A DNA stretch of 64,000 nucleotides from Alphaproteobacteria bacterium (GTDB lineage Bacteria; Pseudomonadota; Alphaproteobacteria; UBA2966). Every line of letters begins with the position of its first letter. Position 1 is the stretch's first letter. The stretch covers positions 35,782 to 99,781 of the forward strand of contig JABILA010000094.1 of NCBI GenBank assembly GCA_018654745.1, given 5' to 3'. The notes below the pieces were generated by a model. That model ran no database searches, was not told the origin of the DNA, and saw nothing but the letters and a program-made list of their open reading frames with translations. Shown one piece after another: positions 8,909 through 18,144 of the stretch. The position numbers and the translations under genes were made by a program.

Positions 8909-8978
8909 TCACTGGCTCCTGAAAAAACAGTCTCCAGAATGGCTTGTTATGGTTTTTAATTGGTTAAGGAGACGACGA

Positions 8979-10043
8979 TCAAACGAATGGTCTATGAGCA
9001 GGATCAGAGTCCAGGTAGTCAAGGAGCAAGCGGTTTTTGGCCTCGGCAACACAATGATGGCCGCAAACACTGGATGGCGTTAGAGCATTCATGGCCAGGC
9101 GATTTTCTTCGGAATACCAATAGTCCCGAAAGCGACGTCCTTCGAGGGACCCCAATGTACCCGATTTCGTATAGGCCTTGTCCTGGCAGGTGTAGACCAC
9201 ACCATCGGCACCGATAACTGTCAGAAACTGTAAAAACGGACAGTCGTCATAGTCCTTGTCAAACCGTTCAGCCAGTTCATGATAATGGTCGATTATTTCA
9301 AAGCCACCGCCATTCAGTATCCGTGCCTTCTCAATCTGATCTTTTACGACATGGCTGAAATCAGCATGGTAGGCATTGTTATCTGCACCATTGTTGCTGA
9401 CAACGCAGGCCGAGATTTTGGCATGCGCTACACCGGCAGTTTTTAGTGTGCTGGCTAGTTCAGCAATATGAGATGCGTTTCGATGATCAACGATGATGCT
9501 GGCACCCAATACACAATCCGAACCGAGTCTGGAAAAGGCAGTTAAATTCGAAATAACCTTATCAAATTCGTTTTCGTCAACACCACGATATTCAGCATAT
9601 GAAGGGCCATCCCAACCATCTATGGAAACACGTACCCAGGTTGCGTGTCGAGCCAGAACATCTGCTTTTTTGCCACTCAATTGCGACGCGTTGGTCAACA
9701 CAGATACCTTGACATTGCCGGCCGCCAAATCTTCGACTGTTTTTGCGAAAGTGGGGTATAGCAATGGTTCTCCGCCGCCTGTAAAGGTAACGGCCTTGAC
9801 TCCCATATCGACGATATCTTCGACAATCTCCGCCATTTTTTCCGGTGCCAGGCGATCCTTGAGATTCATGTCTCCGCCGAGATCCAGATCTTCGATCCGG
9901 TAGGCGCAAAAATAGCAATTGTGATTACAAACGTTTGTGGGCTTAAGACGTATATGAACCGGCGCCGCCAGTTTCCCGGATTTCAAAGCTTCCAATTGCT
10001 CAGGATAGTGCCACATCTTTGCAGCGGTGTAGATTGTTCCCAT
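8979..10043 (-). CDS. Radical SAM protein with SPASM-like C-terminal cysteines
   Basis: About 354 residues. The radical SAM cluster motif CNHNCYFCAY lies near residue 40, followed by GGGEPLLYP. C-terminal cysteines (CPFL, TCQD, CGHHC) suggest a SPASM/twitch-type auxiliary Fe-S site. Such enzymes abstract hydrogen by a 5'-deoxyadenosyl radical and occur in sugar clusters as dehydratases, epimerases or oxidases. The start is uncertain. An ATG at 10043 has AAAGG five bases upstream, while a TTG at 10130 would add 29 residues without a clear ribosome site. I prefer 10043. The neighbours are FkbM and class I methyltransferases. Confidence 0.75.
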   Translation of the reverse strand: MGTIYTAAKMWHYPEQLEALKSGKLAAPVHIRLKPTNVCNHNCYFCAYRIEDLDLGGDMNLKDRLAPEKMAEIVEDIVDMGVKAVTFTGGGEPLLYPTFAKTVEDLAAGNVKVSVLTNASQLSGKKADVLARHATWVRVSIDGWDGPSYAEYRGVDENEFDKVISNLTAFSRLGSDCVLGASIIVDHRNASHIAELASTLKTAGVAHAKISACVVSNNGADNNAYHADFSHVVKDQIEKARILNGGGFEIIDHYHELAERFDKDYDDCPFLQFLTVIGADGVVYTCQDKAYTKSGTLGSLEGRRFRDYWYSEENRLAMNALTPSSVCGHHCVAEAKNRLLLDYLDSDPAHRPFV

Positions 10044-10180
10044 TACGCCTTTATCTTTCACAGTCCGGCACTCGACCGAAACAGAGCAAGCCCCCTCTTC
10101 GTCATAGTTCGAAACGTCATTCTGCTGCAAATTCGTTCAAAATGGCTTAACCCCGATCAACATATCTTTCGACGTGATGA

Positions 10181-10843
10181 TTACTCGAAGTAAATGCAGC
10201 CAAAATCACCTGAATAACCGGCCTGGTCCATCAACCACTGCCATTCGTCCGGCGTATGAAAAGCATAACAAGTCAGTTGCCAATATAGCAAATTGGCTTT
10301 TTCTCGTTCGTTTCGATAGCTCTCGATCATGATGTACTTGCTGCCTTTGCCGACGCGTTCAATCTCCTTCAGCGCCTTATCAAGGTCATAGTTGTACAGA
10401 TTGTGCAGAGCCCCCAGGGAAATGACAAAATCAAAATGTTGATCTGGGAATGGCAAGTCTGTCGCGTTGGCCAATTGCACGTGCGGTTTGACTTCCTCTT
10501 TAGCATTTTCCAGTCCGTATTCGGATACATCCACGCCAAAAATTTCAATTCCCGGAACGGCACGTGTGAACTCGTGTAGCAAAAAGCCCTTGCCGCAGCC
10601 GACATCCAGAATGCGCATCCCGGGTTTGAGGTCATAGTGGCGCGCAATGGCTTCAGCAACAGGTAACCAACGCCCGTCATAGGAATACCCGCCATAACCA
10701 TGGCAGCGGTCTCCGTCCCAATAGTCCTTTCCCCATTGGCGGGCAATAGTGGCGCATTCGGCCTTATCGTGATCAACAACCCTTTGGACATAGTCGCGAG
10801 GCGTACTTGAATGAAGTTTTTGCAGAAAATCGACGTAGGCCAT
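10181..10843 (-). CDS. Class I SAM-dependent methyltransferase
   Basis: 220 residues. Motif I ILDVGCGKG near residue 80 is followed by an acidic motif II (IFGVDVSEYG), then ATDLPFPDQHFDFVISLGALHNL, a typical methyltransf_11 core. It probably methylates a sugar or sugar precursor of the glycan island, since it lies between the LIC12192-type gene and a radical SAM gene on the same strand. The long N-terminal part (RQWGKDYWDGDRCHGYGGY) is Trp/Tyr/Gly-rich and resembles no domain I know. The ribosome site before the ATG at 10843 is weak. Confidence 0.75.
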   Translation of the reverse strand: MAYVDFLQKLHSSTPRDYVQRVVDHDKAECATIARQWGKDYWDGDRCHGYGGYSYDGRWLPVAEAIARHYDLKPGMRILDVGCGKGFLLHEFTRAVPGIEIFGVDVSEYGLENAKEEVKPHVQLANATDLPFPDQHFDFVISLGALHNLYNYDLDKALKEIERVGKGSKYIMIESYRNEREKANLLYWQLTCYAFHTPDEWQWLMDQAGYSGDFGCIYFE

Positions 10844-10887
10844 GGATGAATATTCTTTCTTTCAGACGATCAAGACTGGCAAATGAA

Positions 10888-11298
10888 CTAAAACTGAAGG
10901 TTGCTTGTGCTGGAAGTTTCGTCAATCGCCAGGATATCTTCAGCCGTTTGAATGTCCGTTGCCGTAGAAAGCGAGAAATTCTCAACGGCAAAATGCAAGG
11001 TACGCCCTGTATCAACGAATGACTTCCAGACATTCAGCCTCCGCCCCAAGCGTTTCGGCATCATAAAGAGGCTGTAGGCTACAACACCGTTTATGTGAGG
11101 CAATTCCGCAATAACACTGTTCAACATGATATAGCAGCCCGGCATCAGATATTCGACTTCAGAAAGTCGGAATTCGATGCCATTGCGTTGGGTGTAGTCC
11201 CGCACAACAAGATTTTGCACCCTTTGCGGGACATGACTTCCACGGACATGCCTGGCCGTAATATACCCTCTGCAAACGGGTTTCAGGATCGTGGTCAT
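10888..11298 (-). CDS. LIC12192-type sporadic carbohydrate cluster protein
   Basis: 136 residues. The opening GYITARHVRGSHVPQRVQN followed by LVVRDY, then EYLMPGCYIML and INGVVAYSLFMMP, match my memory of the LIC12192 family (TIGR04323). That family is defined only by scattered occurrence in carbohydrate clusters such as Leptospira LPS loci. The biochemical role is unknown. The ATG overlaps the stop of the upstream 2OG oxygenase by four bases (ATGA), so the pair is translationally coupled. The same pairing with a 2OG-Fe(II) oxygenase is known for the family, as I recall it. Confidence 0.6.
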   Translation of the reverse strand: MTTILKPVCRGYITARHVRGSHVPQRVQNLVVRDYTQRNGIEFRLSEVEYLMPGCYIMLNSVIAELPHINGVVAYSLFMMPKRLGRRLNVWKSFVDTGRTLHFAVENFSLSTATDIQTAEDILAIDETSSTSNLQF

Positions 11299-12113
11299 TC
11301 TTCAAACCCGGACGGCAATTTGTAGTCCAATCCAAACCGACTGGCTGCTCTCAGGGTAATCGGTTCAAAGAACTCCCCTGGCAGTTTGTCGGCATAAGGT
11401 GAAAACATGCTTTTGAATCTGCAATTCATTGACCATCGTGTCTCTGGTTCCAGATTGATACGGTTTCCATGCATCAAAGTCTGGGAAAAAACCATTGCTT
11501 TGCCGAAAGGCAAATCAGGCCAGTGTACATCTGCTTCAATAGCGCTGAAAATATCTTCCGTTGTCCCGTCAGCAAAATCGCTGAGTTTCGCAGCGTGCGT
11601 GGCATCCGGCGTAGGTGGCAGGATATACATTCCCTTGGTTTTGAAACAATCAACGAGTGGCACCCAGACAACAACTTCATAGGCAGAGTCGCCGTCCCAG
11701 ACATCAGCGTGAACAGGTAGCAAAGAGCTGTCATCATTGGGCAACTGAATACTGAGATTAATTCGGCGCTGCATGACGAGTTCGTTGCCGACGATCTGAT
11801 CCAGAACAGACCGGACCAATGAAAAATAGGTTGCCCGAAGCCAGTGCAGCTGGTTTATGCCGTTTATAACAGCAAGGCGCATATCGTTCAGTCTGGAAAC
11901 GTCGACATGCCGATGCATATCGTCCAGAAAGCCCTGCTTGTCTTCCGGAAGTTCGATGTTCAGAAAGTCCGCGGCAATTTCGGCCACATTGTCGCGAATA
12001 CGGTCCAGTCCAGCTTTGTCTTCGACGGGCACAACCAAATATCCGTCAGACAAGAACTTTTGGTTCAATGCCTCTTCGTCCATCGTCAACATATTCGTCA
12101 CAGGTGTGTCCAT
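11295..12113 (-). CDS. Fe(II)/2-oxoglutarate-dependent oxygenase of carbohydrate cluster
   Basis: 272 residues, phytanoyl-CoA dioxygenase-like fold. The iron-binding facial triad is visible: His135-x-Asp137 (VHADVWDGDS) and a distal His in LMHGNRINLEP near 218, followed by Arg in the SMNCRFK strand that may bind 2-oxoglutarate. It probably hydroxylates or oxidises a sugar or its side chain. It is the first gene of a minus-strand operon running down to 6803 and is coupled by ATGA to the LIC12192-type gene. It faces the plus-strand radical SAM gene across a 273-base gap. Confidence 0.7.
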   Translation of the reverse strand: MDTPVTNMLTMDEEALNQKFLSDGYLVVPVEDKAGLDRIRDNVAEIAADFLNIELPEDKQGFLDDMHRHVDVSRLNDMRLAVINGINQLHWLRATYFSLVRSVLDQIVGNELVMQRRINLSIQLPNDDSSLLPVHADVWDGDSAYEVVVWVPLVDCFKTKGMYILPPTPDATHAAKLSDFADGTTEDIFSAIEADVHWPDLPFGKAMVFSQTLMHGNRINLEPETRWSMNCRFKSMFSPYADKLPGEFFEPITLRAASRFGLDYKLPSGFEE

Positions 12114-12386
12114 GGATTATCGCGTGGCCCCAATTGAGGATTCGTTATTCAAAACACAATTAACGCGGTATCCTGCCACGACAGGGTAAAGAAAATATTT
12201 AGATTCCGCGTACGCCCATATGAATCAATATCATCGGCAGTAGCTGGCAAATATTTATTAACACTATTGCTTTATGTTGCAGCAAATCGGAATTGCCAGA
12301 TTTGAACCACCGTTCGCTCACAATTTCGATGCTGGCAGAATGACAGCCCGACAATCCGCCACAGAAACAACTGACGAGACAGAACA

Positions 12387-14417
12387 ATGACGAAACCACA
12401 TGTCATCCTCGCCGACCTGACCCATACCGCTCAGGGAATCTCGGCGCTCTATTTTCCGCTCGGAGCGGGTTTTGTCGCGAGCTACGCGCAACAGGAACTG
12501 GGTGACAGTTTTACGTTTGACTTGTTCAAGTTTCCGGAAGACACGGCAGCTGCAATTATTGAAAAGAAACCCGCTGTCATCGCTTTCTCAACTTACGCCT
12601 GGAACTTCCGCCTTGCGCTGAAAATGGCGACATGGGCCAAAACCATTTTGCCCGATGTCGTTGTCATTTTCGGTGGGCCTAACTTCCCTGTCGTTGAAGA
12701 CGAAAAGAAAGCTTTCATGTCGGAGCACCCGATCGTCGACTTCTACATTCAGAACGAAGGCGAGATCGGATTTGTCAAAGTGTTGCAGGCATTGAAAGAT
12801 CATGACTTTGATCTTGATAATGTGCGCGGAACTCAAACGCGGATTACCAACTGCTGCTATCTTTCCGATGGGGAACTGATTGCCGGCGACGTTGAGCGCA
12901 TCCTGGATGTGAACGATATACCTTCGCCTTATCTGACAGGTATGTTTGACAAATTCTTTGATGCCCCTCTTGTACCCATGCTTGAAACAACCCGAGGCTG
13001 CCCTTTCTCCTGTGCCTTTTGCGCCGATGGACTGAAGTCCAAGAATCGTGTTGTTCGCTTTGAGACAGACCGGGTTCGTAAAGAACTGAATTACATCCAA
13101 GCCAGAATTCAAAATGTTGATGAACTTGTAATCACAGATTTGAACTTTGGTATGTACAAGCAGGACCGCAAGACAGCGGAGTATCTGGCAGACCTTCAGG
13201 CAGACAAAAAGTGGCCCCGGATTGTCAAAGCCTCGGCAGGCAAAAACCAGCCAGAACGCATCATCGAAACGGCATCCCTGCTCAAAGGGTCGTGGATGAT
13301 AGGCTCCGCCGTGCAATCAACAGATGATGAAGTTCTTGAAAACATTAACCGCAGCAACATCGCCACAGATGCCTTCCGCCAATTCATAGATTTCGCCAAC
13401 AGCCAGAGTGACGGCTCCCTATCCTATTCAGAAATCATTTTGGCTCTGCCAGGCGACACAAGGGAGAAACATCTAAACTCCCTTCGTTCCGGAATCGAAA
13501 ACAACGTCAACACTCTGCGCATGTATCAAGCCATGATGTTGATGGGCACCAGCATGGCGTCACAACACACGCGAGTAAAATTCAAACTTGGCACCAGATT
13601 CAGGGTTCTGCCAGGTGGCATTGGTGTCTACAAGTTCGGTGACGCTGAGATCCCGGTGGTTGAAACAGAGGAAATCATCGTAAGCAGCAAGGACATGCCA
13701 TTTGAAGATTATGTCTCATGCCGGGTTATGAATCTGTTGGTCGAAACCTATATCAACAACGATCTTTTTGAAGAGGTATTTGCCTCTCTGGAAGCTATGG
13801 GCATCAAAACGTTTGATGTCCTGGAGCGCCTGCACAGCGACATGGGGAATTTCCCACCACGGGTATCGCGGATCATAGAAAGCTTTGTTCGCGAAACTGT
13901 TGAAGATCTTTACGATACGCAACAACAGGCGGAATCTTTCGCAACACGTCCGGAAAACATGGCCAAATTCATGTCGGGTGATCTGGGTGGGAACGAGCTT
14001 CTTGAGCACCGCGCCCAGCTGTACCTGGAACTGGACGAAGTAGCGAACATCCTGTGTCGTACAATTCATACCATCCTTGCGGAATCCAATTTGTGGCAGG
14101 AAGAAACAGCACGTTACTTTGAGCAACTCACAGCCTTTGTTATTCATCGAAAGCAACATCTGCACAAAGACCAGGCAACAAGCGAAAAGAGCTTTGATTT
14201 TGACTTCAAGGCGTTGAGTTCCAACCGCTTCAACGTCGACCCGAGGGAAATCAGCTCAAAGGATACCAGTGTCAAAATCCAGTTCTACCACACGATGGAT
14301 CAAAAGGATTATATCCAGAACACCATGAACCTGTACCAAAACCACCCCGGTGGAATCGGTCGCATGATCCAGCGTAGTAACCTGAAAATGATGTATCGGA
14401 ACTTCGACTACGCCTGA
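12387..14417 (+). CDS. B12-binding-domain radical SAM protein (676 aa)
   Basis: The N-terminal Rossmann-like cobalamin-domain region (about 1-190) includes AVIAFSTYAWNFRLA and VVIFGGPNFPVVE. No DxHxxG histidine ligand is evident. A radical SAM motif CPFSCAFCADG lies near 204-211, with the core extending to about 400. About 270 C-terminal residues of unknown fold follow. Class B radical SAM enzymes methylate unactivated carbons or rearrange substrates. This is the only plus-strand gene in the left half of the island apart from the TPR transferase. Its stop overlaps the convergent rfbG stop by ten bases. A C-methylated or otherwise remodelled sugar, or a peptide target, is possible. The substrate is unknown. 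Confidence 0.75.
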   Translation: MTKPHVILADLTHTAQGISALYFPLGAGFVASYAQQELGDSFTFDLFKFPEDTAAAIIEKKPAVIAFSTYAWNFRLALKMATWAKTILPDVVVIFGGPNFPVVEDEKKAFMSEHPIVDFYIQNEGEIGFVKVLQALKDHDFDLDNVRGTQTRITNCCYLSDGELIAGDVERILDVNDIPSPYLTGMFDKFFDAPLVPMLETTRGCPFSCAFCADGLKSKNRVVRFETDRVRKELNYIQARIQNVDELVITDLNFGMYKQDRKTAEYLADLQADKKWPRIVKASAGKNQPERIIETASLLKGSWMIGSAVQSTDDEVLENINRSNIATDAFRQFIDFANSQSDGSLSYSEIILALPGDTREKHLNSLRSGIENNVNTLRMYQAMMLMGTSMASQHTRVKFKLGTRFRVLPGGIGVYKFGDAEIPVVETEEIIVSSKDMPFEDYVSCRVMNLLVETYINNDLFEEVFASLEAMGIKTFDVLERLHSDMGNFPPRVSRIIESFVRETVEDLYDTQQQAESFATRPENMAKFMSGDLGGNELLEHRAQLYLELDEVANILCRTIHTILAESNLWQEETARYFEQLTAFVIHRKQHLHKDQATSEKSFDFDFKALSSNRFNVDPREISSKDTSVKIQFYHTMDQKDYIQNTMNLYQNHPGGIGRMIQRSNLKMMYRNFDYA

Positions 14418-15514
14418 TCGATGGCAGCGCGCTGATAGGCCAATATTTGTTCGCAACTTACATCATGCATATCCTGCCCACGATAACAGGCGTCGTACCA
14501 ATTGCAGGTCTGGTCGAGGGCCTCTTCTAGCGACAGTACAGGGTGCCAACCCAATCTCGACCGGGCCTTGGCACTATTAAGTTTCAATAGATGGGTCTCA
14601 TGGGGAGCATCGACGCTGTTCCTGGTCGGAAGTTCGATGGTTAATCCCAATTGGTTCGCCATTATTTCAACCACTTTTCGAACGGGCTGACACGAATTAT
14701 CGTCAGGACCAAAATTCCAGGCTTCATCAACACCAGTTTTGTTTTCGAATAACTTTTGCGCCAATATCATGTATCCAGCGACAGGTTCGAGAACATGTTG
14801 CCAGGGCCGGACAGCGTCCGGATATCTGATAGAAAATTTTTCACCAGAGTATTTCGCTCTGATCATGTCTGGAACCAGCCTGTCGACAGCCCAGTCGCCA
14901 CCACCAATAACATTTCCCGCACGCGCAGTTGCCACCCTGGGACTTTCAAGCTGATCACCCTCCGGGCTCATAAACCAGGATTTCCGCCAGGATGCAGTGA
15001 GAATCTCAACGCACGCCTTGCTGGCGCTGTAAGGATCGTGACCCCCCAAAATGTCTGATTCAACGACGCCCCCTGCTCGACTGCTTTCTTCGTAACATTT
15101 ATCAGAGGTAACAATAACCACTGATTTTACACACCCCACCTGGCGTACGACTTCCAGAAGATTGACGGTCCCCATAACGTTCGTTTGAAAAGTCAGCATT
15201 GGATCATCATAAGATTTGCGCACCAGAGCTTGCGCAGCCATATGGAAAATGACTTCGGGCTGTGCTTTTGTAACTAAATTGCGTAGAGCATCGACGTCTG
15301 AAATATTGGCAATGACGCTTGAATCAATCTTGTCCGACAGGGAAACCTTGTCATGGAGGTTTTCCTCTCCTTCAGGTGCCAAGGCAAATCCGGCGACTTT
15401 GGCACCATTCATTGTCAGCCAAATCGACAACCATACGCCTTTGAAGCCAGTGTGTCCCGTAACGAGAACAGAACGCCCTTTCCAGAAATCGGGATCTAGT
15501 TCCATATCTTCCAT
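14408..15514 (-). CDS. rfbG: CDP-glucose 4,6-dehydratase
   Basis: 368 residues. It has the NAD-binding loop GHTGFKG near residue 20, the catalytic YSASK motif (DPYSASKACVEIL), TSDKCYEE, and AGNVIGGGDWAVDRLVPD, all characteristic of RfbG. It converts CDP-D-glucose to CDP-4-keto-6-deoxy-D-glucose, the branch point for CDP-linked deoxyhexoses. The start at 15514 follows AGGGG and overlaps the end of the cytidylyltransferase gene by 19 bases. The frame continues upstream, but only as out-of-frame rfbF sequence. It is paired with rfbF as usual. Confidence 0.92.
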   Translation of the reverse strand: MEDMELDPDFWKGRSVLVTGHTGFKGVWLSIWLTMNGAKVAGFALAPEGEENLHDKVSLSDKIDSSVIANISDVDALRNLVTKAQPEVIFHMAAQALVRKSYDDPMLTFQTNVMGTVNLLEVVRQVGCVKSVVIVTSDKCYEESSRAGGVVESDILGGHDPYSASKACVEILTASWRKSWFMSPEGDQLESPRVATARAGNVIGGGDWAVDRLVPDMIRAKYSGEKFSIRYPDAVRPWQHVLEPVAGYMILAQKLFENKTGVDEAWNFGPDDNSCQPVRKVVEIMANQLGLTIELPTRNSVDAPHETHLLKLNSAKARSRLGWHPVLSLEEALDQTCNWYDACYRGQDMHDVSCEQILAYQRAAIDQA

Positions 15515-16263
15515 GGGGCATCCCCTGACCACAATTCTTCCAGATGCCGGTGATCTCGCTGAGTGTCCATACAAGCCCAAAATCCTTGATGCTCGTATGC
15601 ATGCAGCTTTCCGCTTTCTGCCAGTTGACGAAGCGGCCCAGCCTCCCATGCAACGTCTTCATCCTTGATCAAGTCAATGACGGATGGATTTAGAATGAAA
15701 TAGCCGCCGTTCACCCACCCACCAATTGAGTCTGGTTTTTCGTCAAAACTTGTTGCACGTCCGCCTGATACCTGAATGTGCCCAAATCGCCCATGTGGGT
15801 GAACAGCCGTCATGGTCGCCTCACCACCCTTTTCTCGATGAAAACTGACTAAACGATCGACATTTACGTCCGACACCGAGTCTCCATAAGTAAACAAAAA
15901 GTCCTCATCTCCCAGCAGATGTCTGACCCGGCGCAGGCGCCCCCCGGTCATTGAGGCAGCACCGGTATCAATAAGCGATACCACCCAGTCTTCAGTATCT
16001 TGTTGATGAAAAGTAGAGCTGTTGTTCCCAAGATCCACAGTAACATCAGATTTGTGGCTCAAGTAATTGAGGAAATATTCCTTCAGGGAATATCCTTTGT
16101 AGCCAAGGCAAATGATGAATTCCTTGATCCCGTAGTGGGCAAGTCCTTTCATGATATGCCAGATTATTGGCTGTCCGCCAATTTCAATCATGGGCTTGGG
16201 TCGATGGAGGGTTTCCTCACTGAATCTTGTGCCAAATCCACCAGCTAATATTACTGCTTTCAT
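15496..16263 (-). CDS. rfbF: Glucose-1-phosphate cytidylyltransferase
   Basis: 255 residues, the usual RfbF length. The N-terminal signature AVILAGGFGTRFSEET is followed by RPKPMIEIGG and LGYKGYSLKEYF, and later by FTYGDSVSDVN with the metal-binding aspartate. It makes CDP-glucose from CTP and glucose 1-phosphate. AGAGGA four bases before the ATG at 16263 gives the start. An upstream in-frame extension of 21 codons has no ribosome site. It commits the island to CDP-activated sugars. The transcript probably starts in the AT-rich gap 16264-16827. Confidence 0.93.
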   Translation of the reverse strand: MKAVILAGGFGTRFSEETLHRPKPMIEIGGQPIIWHIMKGLAHYGIKEFIICLGYKGYSLKEYFLNYLSHKSDVTVDLGNNSSTFHQQDTEDWVVSLIDTGAASMTGGRLRRVRHLLGDEDFLFTYGDSVSDVNVDRLVSFHREKGGEATMTAVHPHGRFGHIQVSGGRATSFDEKPDSIGGWVNGGYFILNPSVIDLIKDEDVAWEAGPLRQLAESGKLHAYEHQGFWACMDTQRDHRHLEELWSGDAPWKIWN

Positions 16264-16827
16264 TCTTCCTCTTTCCTCAATCTGGTGTGGTTCCAGGTTC
16301 GCAGTTTGCATGAAAGTGAGTCTCAAAGGAGGTGTACAAACTACTTTCGTTCCTTTTCGCAGCTAAACGCATTCTCACTGATCGGAGCAGTTTTACAGTC
16401 GCGCGGGGTTCAGATAGAGATCTCACAATTAATATTCTGTCGCGCTGGTGTGACTACCTCTATTGTTCATTAACCTGCTCCCGAAATCTTTATCAGATAC
16501 ACGTTAACAAGTTCTGTTATTGCCACAAAAGTAAAATTGTACAGATAGCTCAGTACTTGAGGCAAAGGCGTATGCTTTTCTGGTTTTGGCCAAACAGCAC
16601 TTCAATTGAAGCATCAGATTTAAAATCAATATTATTCAACATTTTTTGGTGTTTTGGCCGGGTCGGAAACCATCAGGTATGAATTTATGAACAAGTAGAT
16701 TACATTGTGAATTATCAATCGTTTACAGTTGATCTCAATATCATGACAGATTACTGGAAATAGATTGCAAGTACGTTATCTCCATTCTCAATCACAGAGA
16801 CACGAATACTTTATGTGCAAATAAAAA
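16264..16827. other. AT-rich intergenic region
   Basis: 564 bases without a convincing gene, between rfbF (minus) and the putative glycosyltransferase (plus). It is visibly richer in A and T than the flanks and must hold both divergent promoters. No sigma-54 match with correct spacing and no clear terminator or RNA structure was seen. Confidence 0.5.
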
Positions 16828-18036
16828 ATGACCGATAATAAAACAAAAGTCTTGATACTGCATGCTGGGTTTTCCACAGACATCAGTGTGACTGACATGC
16901 TCAGGTTGGCATGCTCCAGGAACGGTCTTGACCTCATTGATGTATCAATAGACGCAGAAGATCTTCAAAATAATGATTTTGAATTGGAAATTATCGACAA
17001 ATTGGATGGCGAAATTGACAAGCTGCTTTGCGTCGTTTCTCTTAACGTTGCAGCGCTATATCTTTTTAGAACACCCGGGGAGTGTATTCACGATAACCTG
17101 AATGTTCCTCTTGTACTTTTCCTCATCGACCATCCATCAGTTTTTCTTGAACTTATCCCGGCAAATCTAAGCAACACTCTAGTGCTTCTTATTGATGACA
17201 GTTTCGAAAGATTTTGGCATAAGCATTATTCGGGTATGACCCTCTCTTATGTTTGCAACGTCATGCCTTATTCAAAATACGAAATACCTGCCCCGCCGAG
17301 TTTCGAAGTATATCGCAAACGGTCCGGAAAAATATTGGCTCCCATGCAATTGAGCATCCATAACTATGATGCGCTGGGTTGGTGGCACAACATTGATCAA
17401 TTAAAAGAACCATTGAGAGGCATCACCAAAGAGGCAGTGACTGCAATGATAGGCGATGCAACTCTGGAATTTGACGTCTTTGTTGACGGAGAAATAGAAA
17501 AGCATGGTGTTGAACTGGAAAGTGAAGACAGAATAACGATATCACAATATGTCGATTGTTTTGCTCGTTTGTGGCGTCGACAAGTTGTTATCTCCAGTCT
17601 ATTGGAATTTCCAATTGTTGTATCGTCCGGTACTATTCCAGATACCATCGACAGTAAATATCACGACAAGTTTATTGATACTTCCGGTGACGAAACGATG
17701 AAATTATTTGCCGAACACCAGATGATTCTAAATGTGTCTCCAGCCATTTCCAGTATTATTCACGATCGTGTCATTAATTGTATAAATACGGCTTCAACTC
17801 TAATCAGTGAAAGCAACCGTTCTATTATCCAGTTTCTTGAACCAGGCAGGGATTTTGTCGATATTCCGTTTGAACCGGAAAAGATAAGGGAAAAGGTTGG
17901 AAATATTCTCGAAGATCCGCGCAAGGCTTATGATATAGCAGTCTCCGGCTATGAAACCTGGCACAACAACGACGAAATTCATAAGCCGTGGAGAGAAATA
18001 TTCGAGATGGTCAGAATGATGTCACGCAACATGTAG
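16828..18036 (+). CDS. Putative GT-B glycosyltransferase, CgeB-like (weak)
   Basis: 402 residues, cytoplasmic, no membrane segment. I do not firmly recognise it. The N-terminal alternation KVLILHAGFSTDISV..., VPLVLFLIDHPS and the C-terminal HDRVINCINTASTLISESN followed by ILEDPRKAYDIAVSGYETW resemble CgeB-like GT-B transferases, where a late segment binds the sugar nucleotide. The coding sequence is AT-rich with many ATA, TTA and AAT codons, unlike its neighbours, hinting at separate acquisition. The start is poorly defined, with only an A-rich run before the ATG. It converges on the radical SAM gene at 18145. Confidence 0.4.
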   Translation: MTDNKTKVLILHAGFSTDISVTDMLRLACSRNGLDLIDVSIDAEDLQNNDFELEIIDKLDGEIDKLLCVVSLNVAALYLFRTPGECIHDNLNVPLVLFLIDHPSVFLELIPANLSNTLVLLIDDSFERFWHKHYSGMTLSYVCNVMPYSKYEIPAPPSFEVYRKRSGKILAPMQLSIHNYDALGWWHNIDQLKEPLRGITKEAVTAMIGDATLEFDVFVDGEIEKHGVELESEDRITISQYVDCFARLWRRQVVISSLLEFPIVVSSGTIPDTIDSKYHDKFIDTSGDETMKLFAEHQMILNVSPAISSIIHDRVINCINTASTLISESNRSIIQFLEPGRDFVDIPFEPEKIREKVGNILEDPRKAYDIAVSGYETWHNNDEIHKPWREIFEMVRMMSRNM

Positions 18037-18144
18037 CTCACCGGACGGCAGAAATATCTGTGGAACGATGATTCAACCAACAACCATATTGTTTGGATAG
18101 ACCGGGAAGCCAACCTTCAATAGATTTCAGGTACACCACTTTTG

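Noticed and set aside
10044..10130. 29-codon N-terminal extension of the radical SAM gene from a TTG codon
   Set aside because: No ribosome site before the TTG. ATG 10043 has AAAGG at good spacing and fits the family start. Kept only as an alternative.
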